Assembly: GCF_937900395.1 (NCBI RefSeq)
Contig: NZ_CALCDX010000172.1
Location: 1 to 15,272, forward strand
DNA: 15,272 bases
Origin: an uncultured Caulobacter sp.
GTDB lineage: Bacteria; Pseudomonadota; Alphaproteobacteria; Caulobacterales; Caulobacteraceae
Reading direction: 5' to 3'
A program made the position numbers and the translations under genes. Shown here one piece after another: positions 6,089-13,360 of the stretch. A model generated the notes under the pieces. It did no database searches. It was given only the letters and a program-made list of their open reading frames with translations, and was not told the DNA's origin. The stretch's first letter is position 1, and every line of letters starts with the position of its first letter.

Positions 6089-7042
6089 ATGTCGCTGCGA
6101 GTCGCCGTCCAGATGGACCCCGTCCTCGGGATCAACATCGACACCGACACGACCTTCCTGATGATGATGGAGGCCCAGACCCGGGGCCACCGGCTGTGGT
6201 TCTACACTCCGGACAAGCTGTCGCTGGAGGACGGCCAAGTCTTCGCCCGCGCCCAGCCGCTGGAGGTCTTCGCGGAAAAGGGCGCCCACGCCAAGCTGGG
6301 CGAGCCCGTTCTGCTCGACATGAAGGACGACGTCGACGTGGTGCTGATGCGCCAGGACCCGCCGTTCGACATGGCCTACATCACCGCGACCCACTTCCTG
6401 GAGAAGGTCCATCCCGACACCCTGGTGGTGAACAATCCCGCCGAGGTGCGCAACGCGCCCGAGAAGCTGTTCGTCACCGACTTTCCGGGGGTGCAGCCGC
6501 CGACCCTGATCACCAGCGACCACGACGCCATCTACGACTTCCGGGCTCGCCACGGCGACATCGTGCTGAAGCCTCTCTACGGTGGCGGCGGTTCCGGCGT
6601 GGCGCGCCTTCTGAAAGACGACCCGAACCTCGATGCGCTGCTCGAACTGCACGCCATGATCGGCCGCGAGCAGGTCATCGCCCAGAAGTTCGTGCCGGCT
6701 GTCAGCAAGGGCGATAAGCGCGTCCTGCTGGTCGACGGCGAACCCGTCGGCGCGATCAACCGCGTGCCGGCGGACGGTCAGGTGCGCTCCAACCTGCGTG
6801 TCGGCGGGCGCGCGGAAGCGGTCGAATTGACGCCTCGCGACATCGAGCTTTGCAAGATCATCGGTCCCGAGCTGAAGCGCCGTGGACTGATCTTTGTCGG
6901 CATCGACGTCATTGGCGAGTACCTGACGGAAATCAACGTAACGTCGCCCACCGGCGCCCAACAGCTGTTGCGTTTCAGCGGCGTCAACGCCGCCGCTGTA
7001 CTTTGGGATCGCATCGAGGACATTCGCGGAGTCCGTGGGTAA
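6089..7042 (+). CDS. gshB: Glutathione synthetase (ATP-grasp)
   Basis: GshB joins gamma-glutamylcysteine and glycine using ATP, the last step of glutathione synthesis in the cytoplasm. The 317-residue protein (usual length about 315) opens with LRVAVQMDPVLGINIDTDTT. It then has MRQDPPFDM (87-95), NNPAEVRNAPEKLF, the flexible ATP loop KPLYGGGGSGV (161-171), QKFVPAVSKGDKRVLLVDG (199-217) and the metal-binding end IDVIG-YLTEINVTSPTG, with Glu281 and Asn283. AGGAG stands about eight bases before the ATG. It follows the SirB1-like gene after 89 bases in which I see no strong promoter; TTGGAG at 6020-6025 is a weak -35 candidate. Glutathione made here would serve the GST encoded at 1471-2064. Confidence 0.96.
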   Translation: MSLRVAVQMDPVLGINIDTDTTFLMMMEAQTRGHRLWFYTPDKLSLEDGQVFARAQPLEVFAEKGAHAKLGEPVLLDMKDDVDVVLMRQDPPFDMAYITATHFLEKVHPDTLVVNNPAEVRNAPEKLFVTDFPGVQPPTLITSDHDAIYDFRARHGDIVLKPLYGGGGSGVARLLKDDPNLDALLELHAMIGREQVIAQKFVPAVSKGDKRVLLVDGEPVGAINRVPADGQVRSNLRVGGRAEAVELTPRDIELCKIIGPELKRRGLIFVGIDVIGEYLTEINVTSPTGAQQLLRFSGVNAAAVLWDRIEDIRGVRG

Positions 7043-7072
7043 CTTTTCCCAACTCTCGGATTTTCCCGAAAC

Positions 7073-7087
7073 GTTCGTTTTTCGTTC
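7073..7087. promoter_or_regulatory. LexA (SOS) box GTTC-N7-GTTC upstream of comM
   Basis: The sequence GTTC, seven bases, GTTC lies 63 bases before the comM start. In Alphaproteobacteria, including Caulobacter and Rhodobacter, LexA binds this direct-repeat motif rather than the palindromic CTGT-N8-ACAG of E. coli. The box abuts the candidate -35 element (7088), a location that would allow repression until DNA damage triggers LexA cleavage. Both half-sites match exactly. Confidence 0.8.
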
Positions 7088-7111
7088 TTGCTCCTCCCCG
7101 CAAGCTATGCT
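7088..7111 (+). promoter_or_regulatory. candidate comM promoter next to the LexA box
   Basis: TTGCTCC (7088-7094) and GCTATGCT (7104-7111) resemble the Caulobacter housekeeping promoter TTGACGS / GCTANAWC. The gap is nine bases, where 10-14 is usual, so the match is approximate. It sits between the LexA box and the comM ribosome site (AAGG at 7140-7143). Confidence 0.35.
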
Positions 7112-7150
7112 GCAAGTTGTGGATAAATTGATCATCCGCAAGGCAAGAGC

Positions 7151-8683
7151 ATGGCGGCCACAGTCGTCACGGTGGCGTTCGAAGGGGTAGAGGCGCGAAG
7201 GGTCGACGTCGAGGTCCAGCTCACGACGGGGCAACACGCTTTCGTCGTCGTTGGCCTCGCCGACAAGGCCGTGGCCGAGAGCCGCGAGCGGGTGCGCGGC
7301 GCCTTCGCGGGCCTCGGCCTATCCCTGCCCGGCAAACGCATCGTCGCCAATCTCGCACCGGCGGACATGCCCAAGGAGGGCACCCATTTCGATCTGCCGA
7401 TCGCCCTGGCGGTGATGGCGGCGCTTGGCGTCATTCCGCTGGACGCCCTAGATGGATGGGCGGCGATGGGCGAACTGTCGCTGGATGGCCGCATCGTCCC
7501 GGCCGCCGGCGCGCTTCCCGCCGCCATGGCGGCTGGAGCCATGGACCTTGGCCTGATCTGTCCGGAAGCGTCTGGGCCTGAGGCCGCCTGGGCCGGCGGA
7601 ACCCGGATCCTGGCGCCCCGCTCCCTGGTGTCGCTGATCAATCACTTCCGGGGCAGCCAGGTCCTCTCCGCGCCGACGCCTGGCCCTATCGTCGAAGGCG
7701 AACGGCCCAAGGACCTTCGCGACGTGAAGGGTCAAGAGCACGCCAAGCGCGCCTTGGAGATCGCCGCCGCCGGCGGTCACAATCTGCTGTTCTGCGGTCC
7801 GCCGGGCTCCGGCAAGTCGATGTTGGCGCAAAGGCTGCCCGGTCTGCTGCCGCCGCTGACCTCCGCCGAGTTGCTCGAGACCTCGATGGTTCATTCGGTG
7901 GCCGGGCTGATCGCGCGCGGGACGCTCAGCCGCTCCCGGCCATTCCGGGCTCCGCACCACAGCGCCAGCATGGCCGCCCTGACCGGCGGCGGCCATCGCG
8001 CCAAGCCGGGCGAGGTGTCGCTCGCGCATAACGGCGTCCTGTTCCTGGACGAGCTGCCGGAGTTCGGGGTGCAGGCGCTCGACAGCCTTCGCGCGCCCTT
8101 GGAGACCGGCGAGGTGATGGTGGCCCGCGCCAACGCCCACATCCGCTATCCGGCCAGGGTGCAGCTGGTCGCGGCGATGAACCCCTGCCGTTGCGGTCAC
8201 GGCGGCGCGGGACGCGGCGCCTGTGGCAAGGCCCCCCGGTGTCAGAAGGACTACCAGGGCCGTGTGTCGGGCCCGCTGATGGACCGGATCGACCTGGCGG
8301 TCGACATGCCGGCCGTGACGGCGGCCGATCTTTCCTTGCCGCCGCCCTCCGAAGGCACAGCCGAGGTCGCCGCCCGGGTCGCCCGCGCTCGTCGCCTGCA
8401 GGCGGAGCGCGCCGCTGACCTGGATGGCGGCGAAGCGCTGAATGGCCGCGCGGAGGGCGCCTTTCTTGAGCGGATCACCGGCCTGGACGAGCCTGGCAGA
8501 GCCCTGCTGGCGCGCGCGGCGGAGGCGGGACGCATCAGCGCCAGAGGCTGGACCCGCGTCTTGCGCCTGGCGCGCACGATCGCGGATCTGGAAGGCTCGG
8601 CGGGAGTTCGGCGCGTCCACGTCGCCGAGGCGCTGGCCTATCGGCGCACAGCCAGCGTCGGCGAGGAGGCCCTACAGGGTTGA
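7151..8683 (+). CDS. comM: ComM/YifB family AAA+ ATPase (Mg-chelatase-like, branch-migration helicase)
   Basis: This 510-residue protein has three parts. Residues 1-165 are a ChlI/Lon-like domain (FVVVGLADKAVAESRERVRG, NLAPADMPKEGTHFDLPIA). The AAA+ core has Walker A GPPGSGKS (216-223), RPFRAPHHSAS (263-273), Walker B VLFLDE (296-301) and an arginine-bearing GPLMDRIDL (374-382). The C-terminal Mg_chelatase_C helices contain ISARGWTRVLRLARTIADL. Four cysteines (346, 348, 358, 364) after AAMNP form the family's zinc-like cluster. ComM of Vibrio cholerae is a hexameric helicase that extends heteroduplex during recombination. Outside transformable species the role is presumed to be recombinational repair. 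The LexA box upstream supports a DNA-damage role here. Confidence 0.94.
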   Translation: MAATVVTVAFEGVEARRVDVEVQLTTGQHAFVVVGLADKAVAESRERVRGAFAGLGLSLPGKRIVANLAPADMPKEGTHFDLPIALAVMAALGVIPLDALDGWAAMGELSLDGRIVPAAGALPAAMAAGAMDLGLICPEASGPEAAWAGGTRILAPRSLVSLINHFRGSQVLSAPTPGPIVEGERPKDLRDVKGQEHAKRALEIAAAGGHNLLFCGPPGSGKSMLAQRLPGLLPPLTSAELLETSMVHSVAGLIARGTLSRSRPFRAPHHSASMAALTGGGHRAKPGEVSLAHNGVLFLDELPEFGVQALDSLRAPLETGEVMVARANAHIRYPARVQLVAAMNPCRCGHGGAGRGACGKAPRCQKDYQGRVSGPLMDRIDLAVDMPAVTAADLSLPPPSEGTAEVAARVARARRLQAERAADLDGGEALNGRAEGAFLERITGLDEPGRALLARAAEAGRISARGWTRVLRLARTIADLEGSAGVRRVHVAEALAYRRTASVGEEALQG

Positions 8684-8719
8684 CCCGCCGTTAATGGCCT
8701 CCAGCTAAGGTCGCGCCTC

Positions 8720-10264
8720 ATGAGCGACCCCAAAGCGACGAGTGGGCGACCCGGCGTCACGCCCGAGCAGCTGGCCACCCTGAGCCATGAATTTCGCACG
8801 CCGTTGAACGGCGTGCTGGGCATGGCGCGCCTGCTCGAGAACACCAAGCTGACGGCCGAGCAGCGGTCCTATGTGACCGCCCTGCGCGAGAGCGGCGACC
8901 ACCTGCTTTCGCTGGTCAATGACGTCCTGCATTTCGCCCGCCTCGGCGCCGCCTCGATCGAGCTGAGCCTCGCGCCGGTCGATATCGAGAGCCTGCTGCG
9001 GCAAGTCGCCGAACTGATGAGCCCCCGTGCGCACGAAAAGGGCGTGGAGATCGCTTGGGCCCTGACGGCGCCTCTGCCGGTGATCCGGGCCGACGAAGGC
9101 CGCCTTCGCCAGATCCTGCTCAATTTCGCCGGCAACGCCGTCAAGTTCACGGAAGCTGGCGGCGTACTGCTGTCGGCCTCGGCTGGCGAGAACGGTCGGG
9201 TGCGTTTCTCGGTCGCCGACACCGGGCCGGGCGTTGCGCCCGAGGCCCGGGCTCGCATTTTCGAGGCGTTCGTCCAGACCGACATCACCCACAGCACCCA
9301 GCTCGGCGGCGCGGGCCTTGGCCTCGCCATCGTTTCGCGCCTGGCCTCGGCCATGGGCGGCGAGGTCGGCGTGGGCGGCGAAGTGGGCCACGGCGCCGAG
9401 TTCTGGTTCGAAGCTCCGTTCGAGACGGCTACGCCCGCCGCCCGCGAAGCGCCGCTATCCGGTCGCAACGTGGCGATCGCCTCGCCCAACGCCATTGTCC
9501 GCATCGCCACCGCCCGTCAGATCGAGGCGGCCGGCGGCCGGGCCTTCACCGCCGTCGACGTCAACGCCGCTATGACCGGCGCGCCCGTCGACGCCGTCCT
9601 GCTGATCGATGCGGCCTTGTCCGGGTCCCGCGGCGCGTTCAAGCCGCCGGCGGGCCGCAAGGCCGTGGTCCTGCTCACGCCCGAGCAGCGCGATCGCATC
9701 GATCCGCTGAAGGCCGCCGGCTTCAGCGGCTATCTGATCAAACCGCTGCGAGCCGCCTCCCTGGTCGCCCAGGTGCTGCAAGCCGACACCGCCGAGGCCG
9801 CGCCGGGTCCCAACGCCCATCACGATGACGACCGTATCGCCGGCGCCGTGGCTCATGGGGTGCGGGTGCTGCTGGCCGAGGACAACCCGATCAACGCCTT
9901 GCTGGCCCGCACCCTGCTGGAGCGCGAAGGCTGCAAGGTCGACCGCGTCGCCGACGGCGAACAGGCGATCGCGGCCGCCGTGGCGGGCTCCTACGATCTG
10001 ATCTTGATGGATCTGCGCATGCCTGGCATGTCGGGGGTCGACGCCGCCCGCGCCCTGCGCGCTAAAGGCGTCGCCGCTCCGATCGCCGCGCTGACGGCGG
10101 ACGCCTTCGACGAGGACAAGCGCGCCTGCCTGGCCGCCGGCATGGACGACTTCCTGGTCAAGCCGCTGACCCAGGAGGCGCTGCGCGACGTGCTGACTCG
10201 CTGGACCACGTCTGGCGTCGCCGCCTGGACGAAAAGCGCGACGCGATCCAAGGTCGCCGGCTGA
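8720..10264 (+). CDS. shkA: Hybrid histidine kinase, ShkA orthologue (c-di-GMP-controlled stalk/cell-cycle kinase)
   Basis: This is a soluble 514-residue hybrid kinase with no membrane segment. A DHp domain has the phospho-acceptor His23 in LSHEFRTPLNG. The ATPase domain has FAGNAVKFT, DTGPGV (167-172), IFEAF (180-184) and GGAGLGLAIV (196-205). A degenerate receiver (about 247-353) follows, then an acidic linker with D369-D370-D371-R372, then a canonical receiver (381-495) with Glu387-Asp388, phospho-acceptor Asp431, Thr459 and Lys481. This order is that of Caulobacter crescentus ShkA, the kinase feeding the ShpA-TacA phosphorelay for stalk formation. From memory of the published work, cyclic di-GMP binds its pseudoreceiver through Arg324 and Tyr338 and frees the DDR linker; both residues occur here at exactly those positions. 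AAGG lies nine bases before the ATG. Confidence 0.87.
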   Translation: MSDPKATSGRPGVTPEQLATLSHEFRTPLNGVLGMARLLENTKLTAEQRSYVTALRESGDHLLSLVNDVLHFARLGAASIELSLAPVDIESLLRQVAELMSPRAHEKGVEIAWALTAPLPVIRADEGRLRQILLNFAGNAVKFTEAGGVLLSASAGENGRVRFSVADTGPGVAPEARARIFEAFVQTDITHSTQLGGAGLGLAIVSRLASAMGGEVGVGGEVGHGAEFWFEAPFETATPAAREAPLSGRNVAIASPNAIVRIATARQIEAAGGRAFTAVDVNAAMTGAPVDAVLLIDAALSGSRGAFKPPAGRKAVVLLTPEQRDRIDPLKAAGFSGYLIKPLRAASLVAQVLQADTAEAAPGPNAHHDDDRIAGAVAHGVRVLLAEDNPINALLARTLLEREGCKVDRVADGEQAIAAAVAGSYDLILMDLRMPGMSGVDAARALRAKGVAAPIAALTADAFDEDKRACLAAGMDDFLVKPLTQEALRDVLTRWTTSGVAAWTKSATRSKVAG

Positions 10265-10270
10265 AGCGGG

Positions 10271-10297
10271 GGCGGTTCCCTCGCCGGGGATTCCGCC
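10271..10297 (+). other. imperfect hairpin over the ampG ribosome site
   Basis: In the 35-base shkA-ampG gap, GGCGG (10271-10275) pairs with CCGCC (10293-10297), and after a small internal loop TCCC (10277-10280) pairs with GGGA (10287-10290). The ampG ribosome site (GGGGA, 10286-10290) lies in the stem, so the structure could limit ampG initiation. It may also be chance in GC-rich DNA. Confidence 0.3.
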
Positions 10298-10299
10298 GC

Positions 10300-11997
10300 A
10301 TGACCGAGCAGACCGAGGGCGCCAAGACCAAGCCCGAGAAGAAGAGCCTGCTGCAAACCCTCGCCTTCTTCGGCGAGCGCCGCAGCCTGGTGATGCTGGG
10401 TCTCGGCTTCGCGTCCGGCCTGCCCTACATGCTGATCTTCGACACCCTGTCGCTGTGGCTGCGGGACGCGGGCCTGTCGCTGGCGGTGATCGGCTTTTTC
10501 AGCCTGGCCACCCTGTCGTTCTCCTTCAAGTTCCTCTGGGCTCCACTGATCGATCGGGCCAAGGTGCCGGTGCTGCATCGCCTGCTGGGGCATCGGCGCG
10601 CCTGGATGCTCATCTTTCAGACCGGGATGATCCTGGGACTTTGGATGATATCGGGCCTCGACCCGTCCACGAACCTCGTCCTTCTCGGCGCCGTCGCCGT
10701 GGCGGTCGGTTTCGCGACCGCCTCGCACGACATCGTCATCGACGCCTGGCGTATCGAGGTCGCCAACGATGAAGAGCAAGGCCCCATGGTGGTCGCCTAC
10801 CAATGGGGGTTCCGCGTCGCCATGATCGCGGCCGGCGCCGTACCGCTTCTGCTCGCCGAGCACTATGGGTGGAACATCTCCTACGCCGTCATGGGAATAG
10901 TCGTGGGCGTCGGCCTGCTCGCGACCATGTGGGCGCCCCGCGAAGCCGAGCACACCATTCGTCCGATCCCAACCGACGACGTCAAACAGCCCAAGTCTCT
11001 TGAGATTGTCGAGTGGCTTGGGCGTCTGGTGATTCTACTCGCGGGCGCCTTGGTCCTAGGCTCCGGGCTGGCAGGCGACGCCACGGTGCTTTCCAAGCTG
11101 ATCGGAGGACAGGCGCTGGCGGACGCCTGGACCGCGAAGCCGAACGGCGTCTGGCTGCAATTGCTCGGCGTCGCCTGCGGTCTCGCCATCGTCGTGATCG
11201 CCGCTTGGCCGATCCCGAAGGTGCGCACCAAGCCCGGCGTCTACATGTCGAAGGCGTTCGGCGAGCCGCTGGGCGAATTCCTGACGCGGTTCCAAGGCGT
11301 CGCCGGCCTGATCCTGGCGGCGATCTGCGTCTATCGCGTTTCGGACTTCGTGCTGAACATCATGAACCCGTTCTATCGAGACATGGGCTTCTCGCTGACT
11401 GAGATCGCCGAGATCCGGAAAGTGTTCGGCATCATCGCCTCCATGATCGGCGTCTTCCTGGGCGGGGTGGTCGTGGCGCGCCTGGGCCTGATGAAGGCGC
11501 TGGTCATCGGCGCCTTCGCCCAGCCGATCAGCAACCTGATGTTCGCCCTGCTAGCCATGAGCGGTCACAACATCCCCATGCTGTTCACGGCGATCTGCCT
11601 GGACAACATCGCCGGCGGCGTCGCGGGCACGGCCCTGATCGCCTACATGTCGAGCCTGACCTCGGCGGGCTTCACCGCCACCCAGTACGCGCTGTTCTCG
11701 TCGCTGTACGCCCTGCCCGGCAAGCTGGTCGCCTCGCAGTCCGGCCGCATCGTCGAGGCCTCCGCCCAGGCGGCCGAGCATGGCGGTCCGATCGCCGTGC
11801 TCAAGGGCCTGTTCACGCGCCTGCCGCCGGAGAGCTTCACCGCCGCCGGGGCCAAGCTTGGCGTCAGCGCCCAGGCCATGGCGGCGGGGTACACAGCCTT
11901 CTTCATCTACACGGCGTTGATCGGCCTCGTGGCGATCGTGCTGTCGTTCATGGTCGCGGCGCGCCAAAAGCCAGACGAGACTCTCGCCGAGGCCTAG
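10300..11997 (+). CDS. ampG: AmpG-family muropeptide permease (MFS)
   Basis: AmpG imports GlcNAc-anhydroMurNAc peptides released from the cell wall, for recycling and for beta-lactamase control. Family motifs are GFASGLPYMLIFDTLSLWLR near the first membrane span, IGFFSLATLSFSFKFLWAP followed by LIDR, and ASHDIVIDAWRIE; all have direct counterparts in E. coli AmpG. At 565 residues it is longer than E. coli AmpG (491). The extra length lies mostly in the middle, where after a linker (IRPIPTDDVKQPKS) two additional hydrophobic segments appear (RLVILLAGALVLGSGLAG and LQLLGVACGLAIVVIAAW) before the second transporter half. I count about 14 spans. It follows shkA by 35 bases, and its stop shares a CTAG with the convergent protease gene. 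Confidence 0.9.
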   Translation: MTEQTEGAKTKPEKKSLLQTLAFFGERRSLVMLGLGFASGLPYMLIFDTLSLWLRDAGLSLAVIGFFSLATLSFSFKFLWAPLIDRAKVPVLHRLLGHRRAWMLIFQTGMILGLWMISGLDPSTNLVLLGAVAVAVGFATASHDIVIDAWRIEVANDEEQGPMVVAYQWGFRVAMIAAGAVPLLLAEHYGWNISYAVMGIVVGVGLLATMWAPREAEHTIRPIPTDDVKQPKSLEIVEWLGRLVILLAGALVLGSGLAGDATVLSKLIGGQALADAWTAKPNGVWLQLLGVACGLAIVVIAAWPIPKVRTKPGVYMSKAFGEPLGEFLTRFQGVAGLILAAICVYRVSDFVLNIMNPFYRDMGFSLTEIAEIRKVFGIIASMIGVFLGGVVVARLGLMKALVIGAFAQPISNLMFALLAMSGHNIPMLFTAICLDNIAGGVAGTALIAYMSSLTSAGFTATQYALFSSLYALPGKLVASQSGRIVEASAQAAEHGGPIAVLKGLFTRLPPESFTAAGAKLGVSAQAMAAGYTAFFIYTALIGLVAIVLSFMVAARQKPDETLAEA

Positions 11998-12827
11998 ACC
12001 GCCAGGCACACCACCTGGGCCACGCGCAGGTCACGGCGCAGGCCGTCGGCCACGCGGCCGTAGTTCTCGGTGGTGATCGGCTCGCTCGGCGCGAACTCCG
12101 AAGGCGACGGATGGCGACGGGGGCCCAATAGCGTCTTCAGGGTCTCGGGCGCGGTCGTGTAGATGCGCCCGCGACGCGGGGCCTCGGCGACGGTGACGCC
12201 GATCACCCGGCCGGCCGCGTCCAGCGCGGGCGCGCCGGACAGACCCGACAGCGTGCCCTTCAGGGTGTCGGTGCGGCCAACCTCGGCCCAGACCAGCACC
12301 GGCTCAGTGCGCGCGCCCCGACCATGGACCACCAGGTTCTCGCGTCCCAGCAATCGCGAAGCCGCCTCGCCCGGATGGCCCTGCGGGAAGCCGGGATGGT
12401 AGGCCCGCGCGCCGCGGCGTAGAGGCTGATCGATGCCGAGCGGTACGGCGGGCGCGCCGCCCTCGGTGGTCAGAAGCGCCGCGTCGGCGCGCGCGTCGAC
12501 ATGGACCCTGGCCGCGACACCGCGCCCGTCGGCGACCACGATCGCAGCCTGCTTACAGCCATCGACCACGTGCCGCGCGGTCAGCCAGGCGCCGTCGTCG
12601 CCGATCGAGAAGGCGGTGCCCGATCCCGGCTCGGGCCGCTCGGGCACCTGCACCACGATGGACGGATCGAACGGCGAGGACGGTCCCAGCGGCAATCCCT
12701 CCTCGCCAGGCACCGGCGGCGGCGGCGGCGGAGCGTCGGATCGCTCCTGCCGGCCCACGGCGACGACCAGCAGAGCGCTGACCACCACCGCATAGACCAG
12801 CCAGTCAGGGAGCTTGGGAAAATGCAT
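11994..12827 (-). CDS. membrane-anchored trypsin-like serine protease
   Basis: The 277-residue protein begins with a short cytoplasmic stub and a hydrophobic segment (residues 9-25, WLVYAVVVSALLVVAVG). This may be a signal anchor or signal peptide that puts the enzyme in the periplasm. A Pro-rich linker with six consecutive prolines (33-38) follows, encoded partly by a GGC repeat at 12715-12729. The protease domain shows GSGTAFSI, WLTARHVV with His86, ARADAALL with Asp115 and GLSGAPAL with Ser197, a complete catalytic triad. There is no PDZ domain, unlike HtrA proteins. The only two cysteines are Cys91, next to the His loop, and Cys274, at the end, and they could form a disulfide. It lies 19 bases after the DUF350 gene in the same direction, with CGGAG before the ATG. 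The substrate is unknown. Confidence 0.85.
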   Translation of the reverse strand: MHFPKLPDWLVYAVVVSALLVVAVGRQERSDAPPPPPPVPGEEGLPLGPSSPFDPSIVVQVPERPEPGSGTAFSIGDDGAWLTARHVVDGCKQAAIVVADGRGVAARVHVDARADAALLTTEGGAPAVPLGIDQPLRRGARAYHPGFPQGHPGEAASRLLGRENLVVHGRGARTEPVLVWAEVGRTDTLKGTLSGLSGAPALDAAGRVIGVTVAEAPRRGRIYTTAPETLKTLLGPRRHPSPSEFAPSEPITTENYGRVADGLRRDLRVAQVVCLAV

Positions 12828-12829
12828 GG

Positions 12830-12844
12830 GGACGCTCCGCGTCC
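12830..12844 (-). other. 6-bp hairpin enclosing the protease ribosome site
   Basis: On the minus strand GGACGC-GGA-GCGTCC is a perfect 6-bp stem with a 3-base loop, lying between the DUF350 stop and the protease start. The GGAG ribosome site falls in the loop and first stem base. Ribosomes finishing DUF350 would melt it, which suggests translational coupling. Confidence 0.4.
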
Positions 12845-12846
12845 GC

Positions 12847-13275
12847 TCAGCCGGCCACGGCGGCGGCTAAGATTAGAGCCGTGGCGAGTTTGGCGCCGAC
12901 CAGCAGGGCGGCGGCCGAGATCTCGCCGTCCTGAATGCGTTCGGGCAACCCCTTCAGGACCATATCGGTGCAACGGAAAACGAGCAGTTGCACGGCCGTG
13001 GTCGCCGCGCCCCAGATGACAATCTCGACCACCGACGTCGCCGCGCTCAGCGACACCGCCAGAGGAACGGCGAGACCCACCATCACCCCGCCCAGAGACA
13101 GGGCGGCCGCGGAGTTGCCCTCGCGGATCAGCGTGATCTCCTTGTGCGGCGTCATCAGCGCATAGAGCGTCGTGCCCAGGATCAACATGATCAAGGTCAC
13201 CCCCGCATGCAGGAGGGTGATCGGAAACCCGGTGGCGAAGGCCTGGACCTCGGGCGACTGAAGCTGGGAAGGCAT
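12847..13275 (-). CDS. DUF350 (YjfL-like) inner-membrane protein
   Basis: The predicted 142 residues form four hydrophobic segments (about 15-40, 56-78, 81-102 and 119-140). The conserved loops are EITLIREGNSAAALSLGG (46-63) before the second span and ERIQDGEISAAALLVGAKL (112-130) leading into the fourth. This two-fold repeated pattern defines DUF350, whose function is unknown. The start is fixed at 13275 because an in-frame TAG lies four codons upstream; the ribosome site is only a GGGGG about 12 bases away. The gene pairs with the downstream trypsin-like protease (19-base gap), so a shared envelope role is likely. Confidence 0.82.
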   Translation of the reverse strand: MPSQLQSPEVQAFATGFPITLLHAGVTLIMLILGTTLYALMTPHKEITLIREGNSAAALSLGGVMVGLAVPLAVSLSAATSVVEIVIWGAATTAVQLLVFRCTDMVLKGLPERIQDGEISAAALLVGAKLATALILAAAVAG

Positions 13276-13360
13276 GGACGCGGACTACCCCCGGAAAGGT
13301 GCAGCCTCCTGACTAACACGGCAGGCCAAGGCTTGCGTAGGGGGCGCGTGTGCGACCGAA

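Noticed and set aside
5909..7237. Open frame of 442 codons on the minus strand opposite gshB
   Set aside because: It lies wholly antisense to a clear glutathione synthetase and its neighbours. Its His/Gln/Val/Asp-rich composition is what GC-rich codon bias produces on the opposite strand, and no domain is recognisable.
7448..8620. Open frame of 390 codons on the minus strand opposite comM
   Set aside because: Antisense to a complete ComM with all motifs. Arg/Gln/Gly/Ala-rich with no recognisable fold.
8680..8712. Possible leaderless shkA promoter (TTGACCC ... GCTAAGGT)
   Set aside because: The -35/-10 spacing is 17 bases in the Caulobacter scheme where 10-14 is expected, and AAGG at 8708-8711 can act as an ordinary ribosome site. 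Too weak to list.
12715..12729. GGC trinucleotide repeat (five copies)
   Set aside because: It encodes part of the proline run in the protease linker. Ordinary for a Pro-rich periplasmic linker, with no sign of phase-variable frameshifting.
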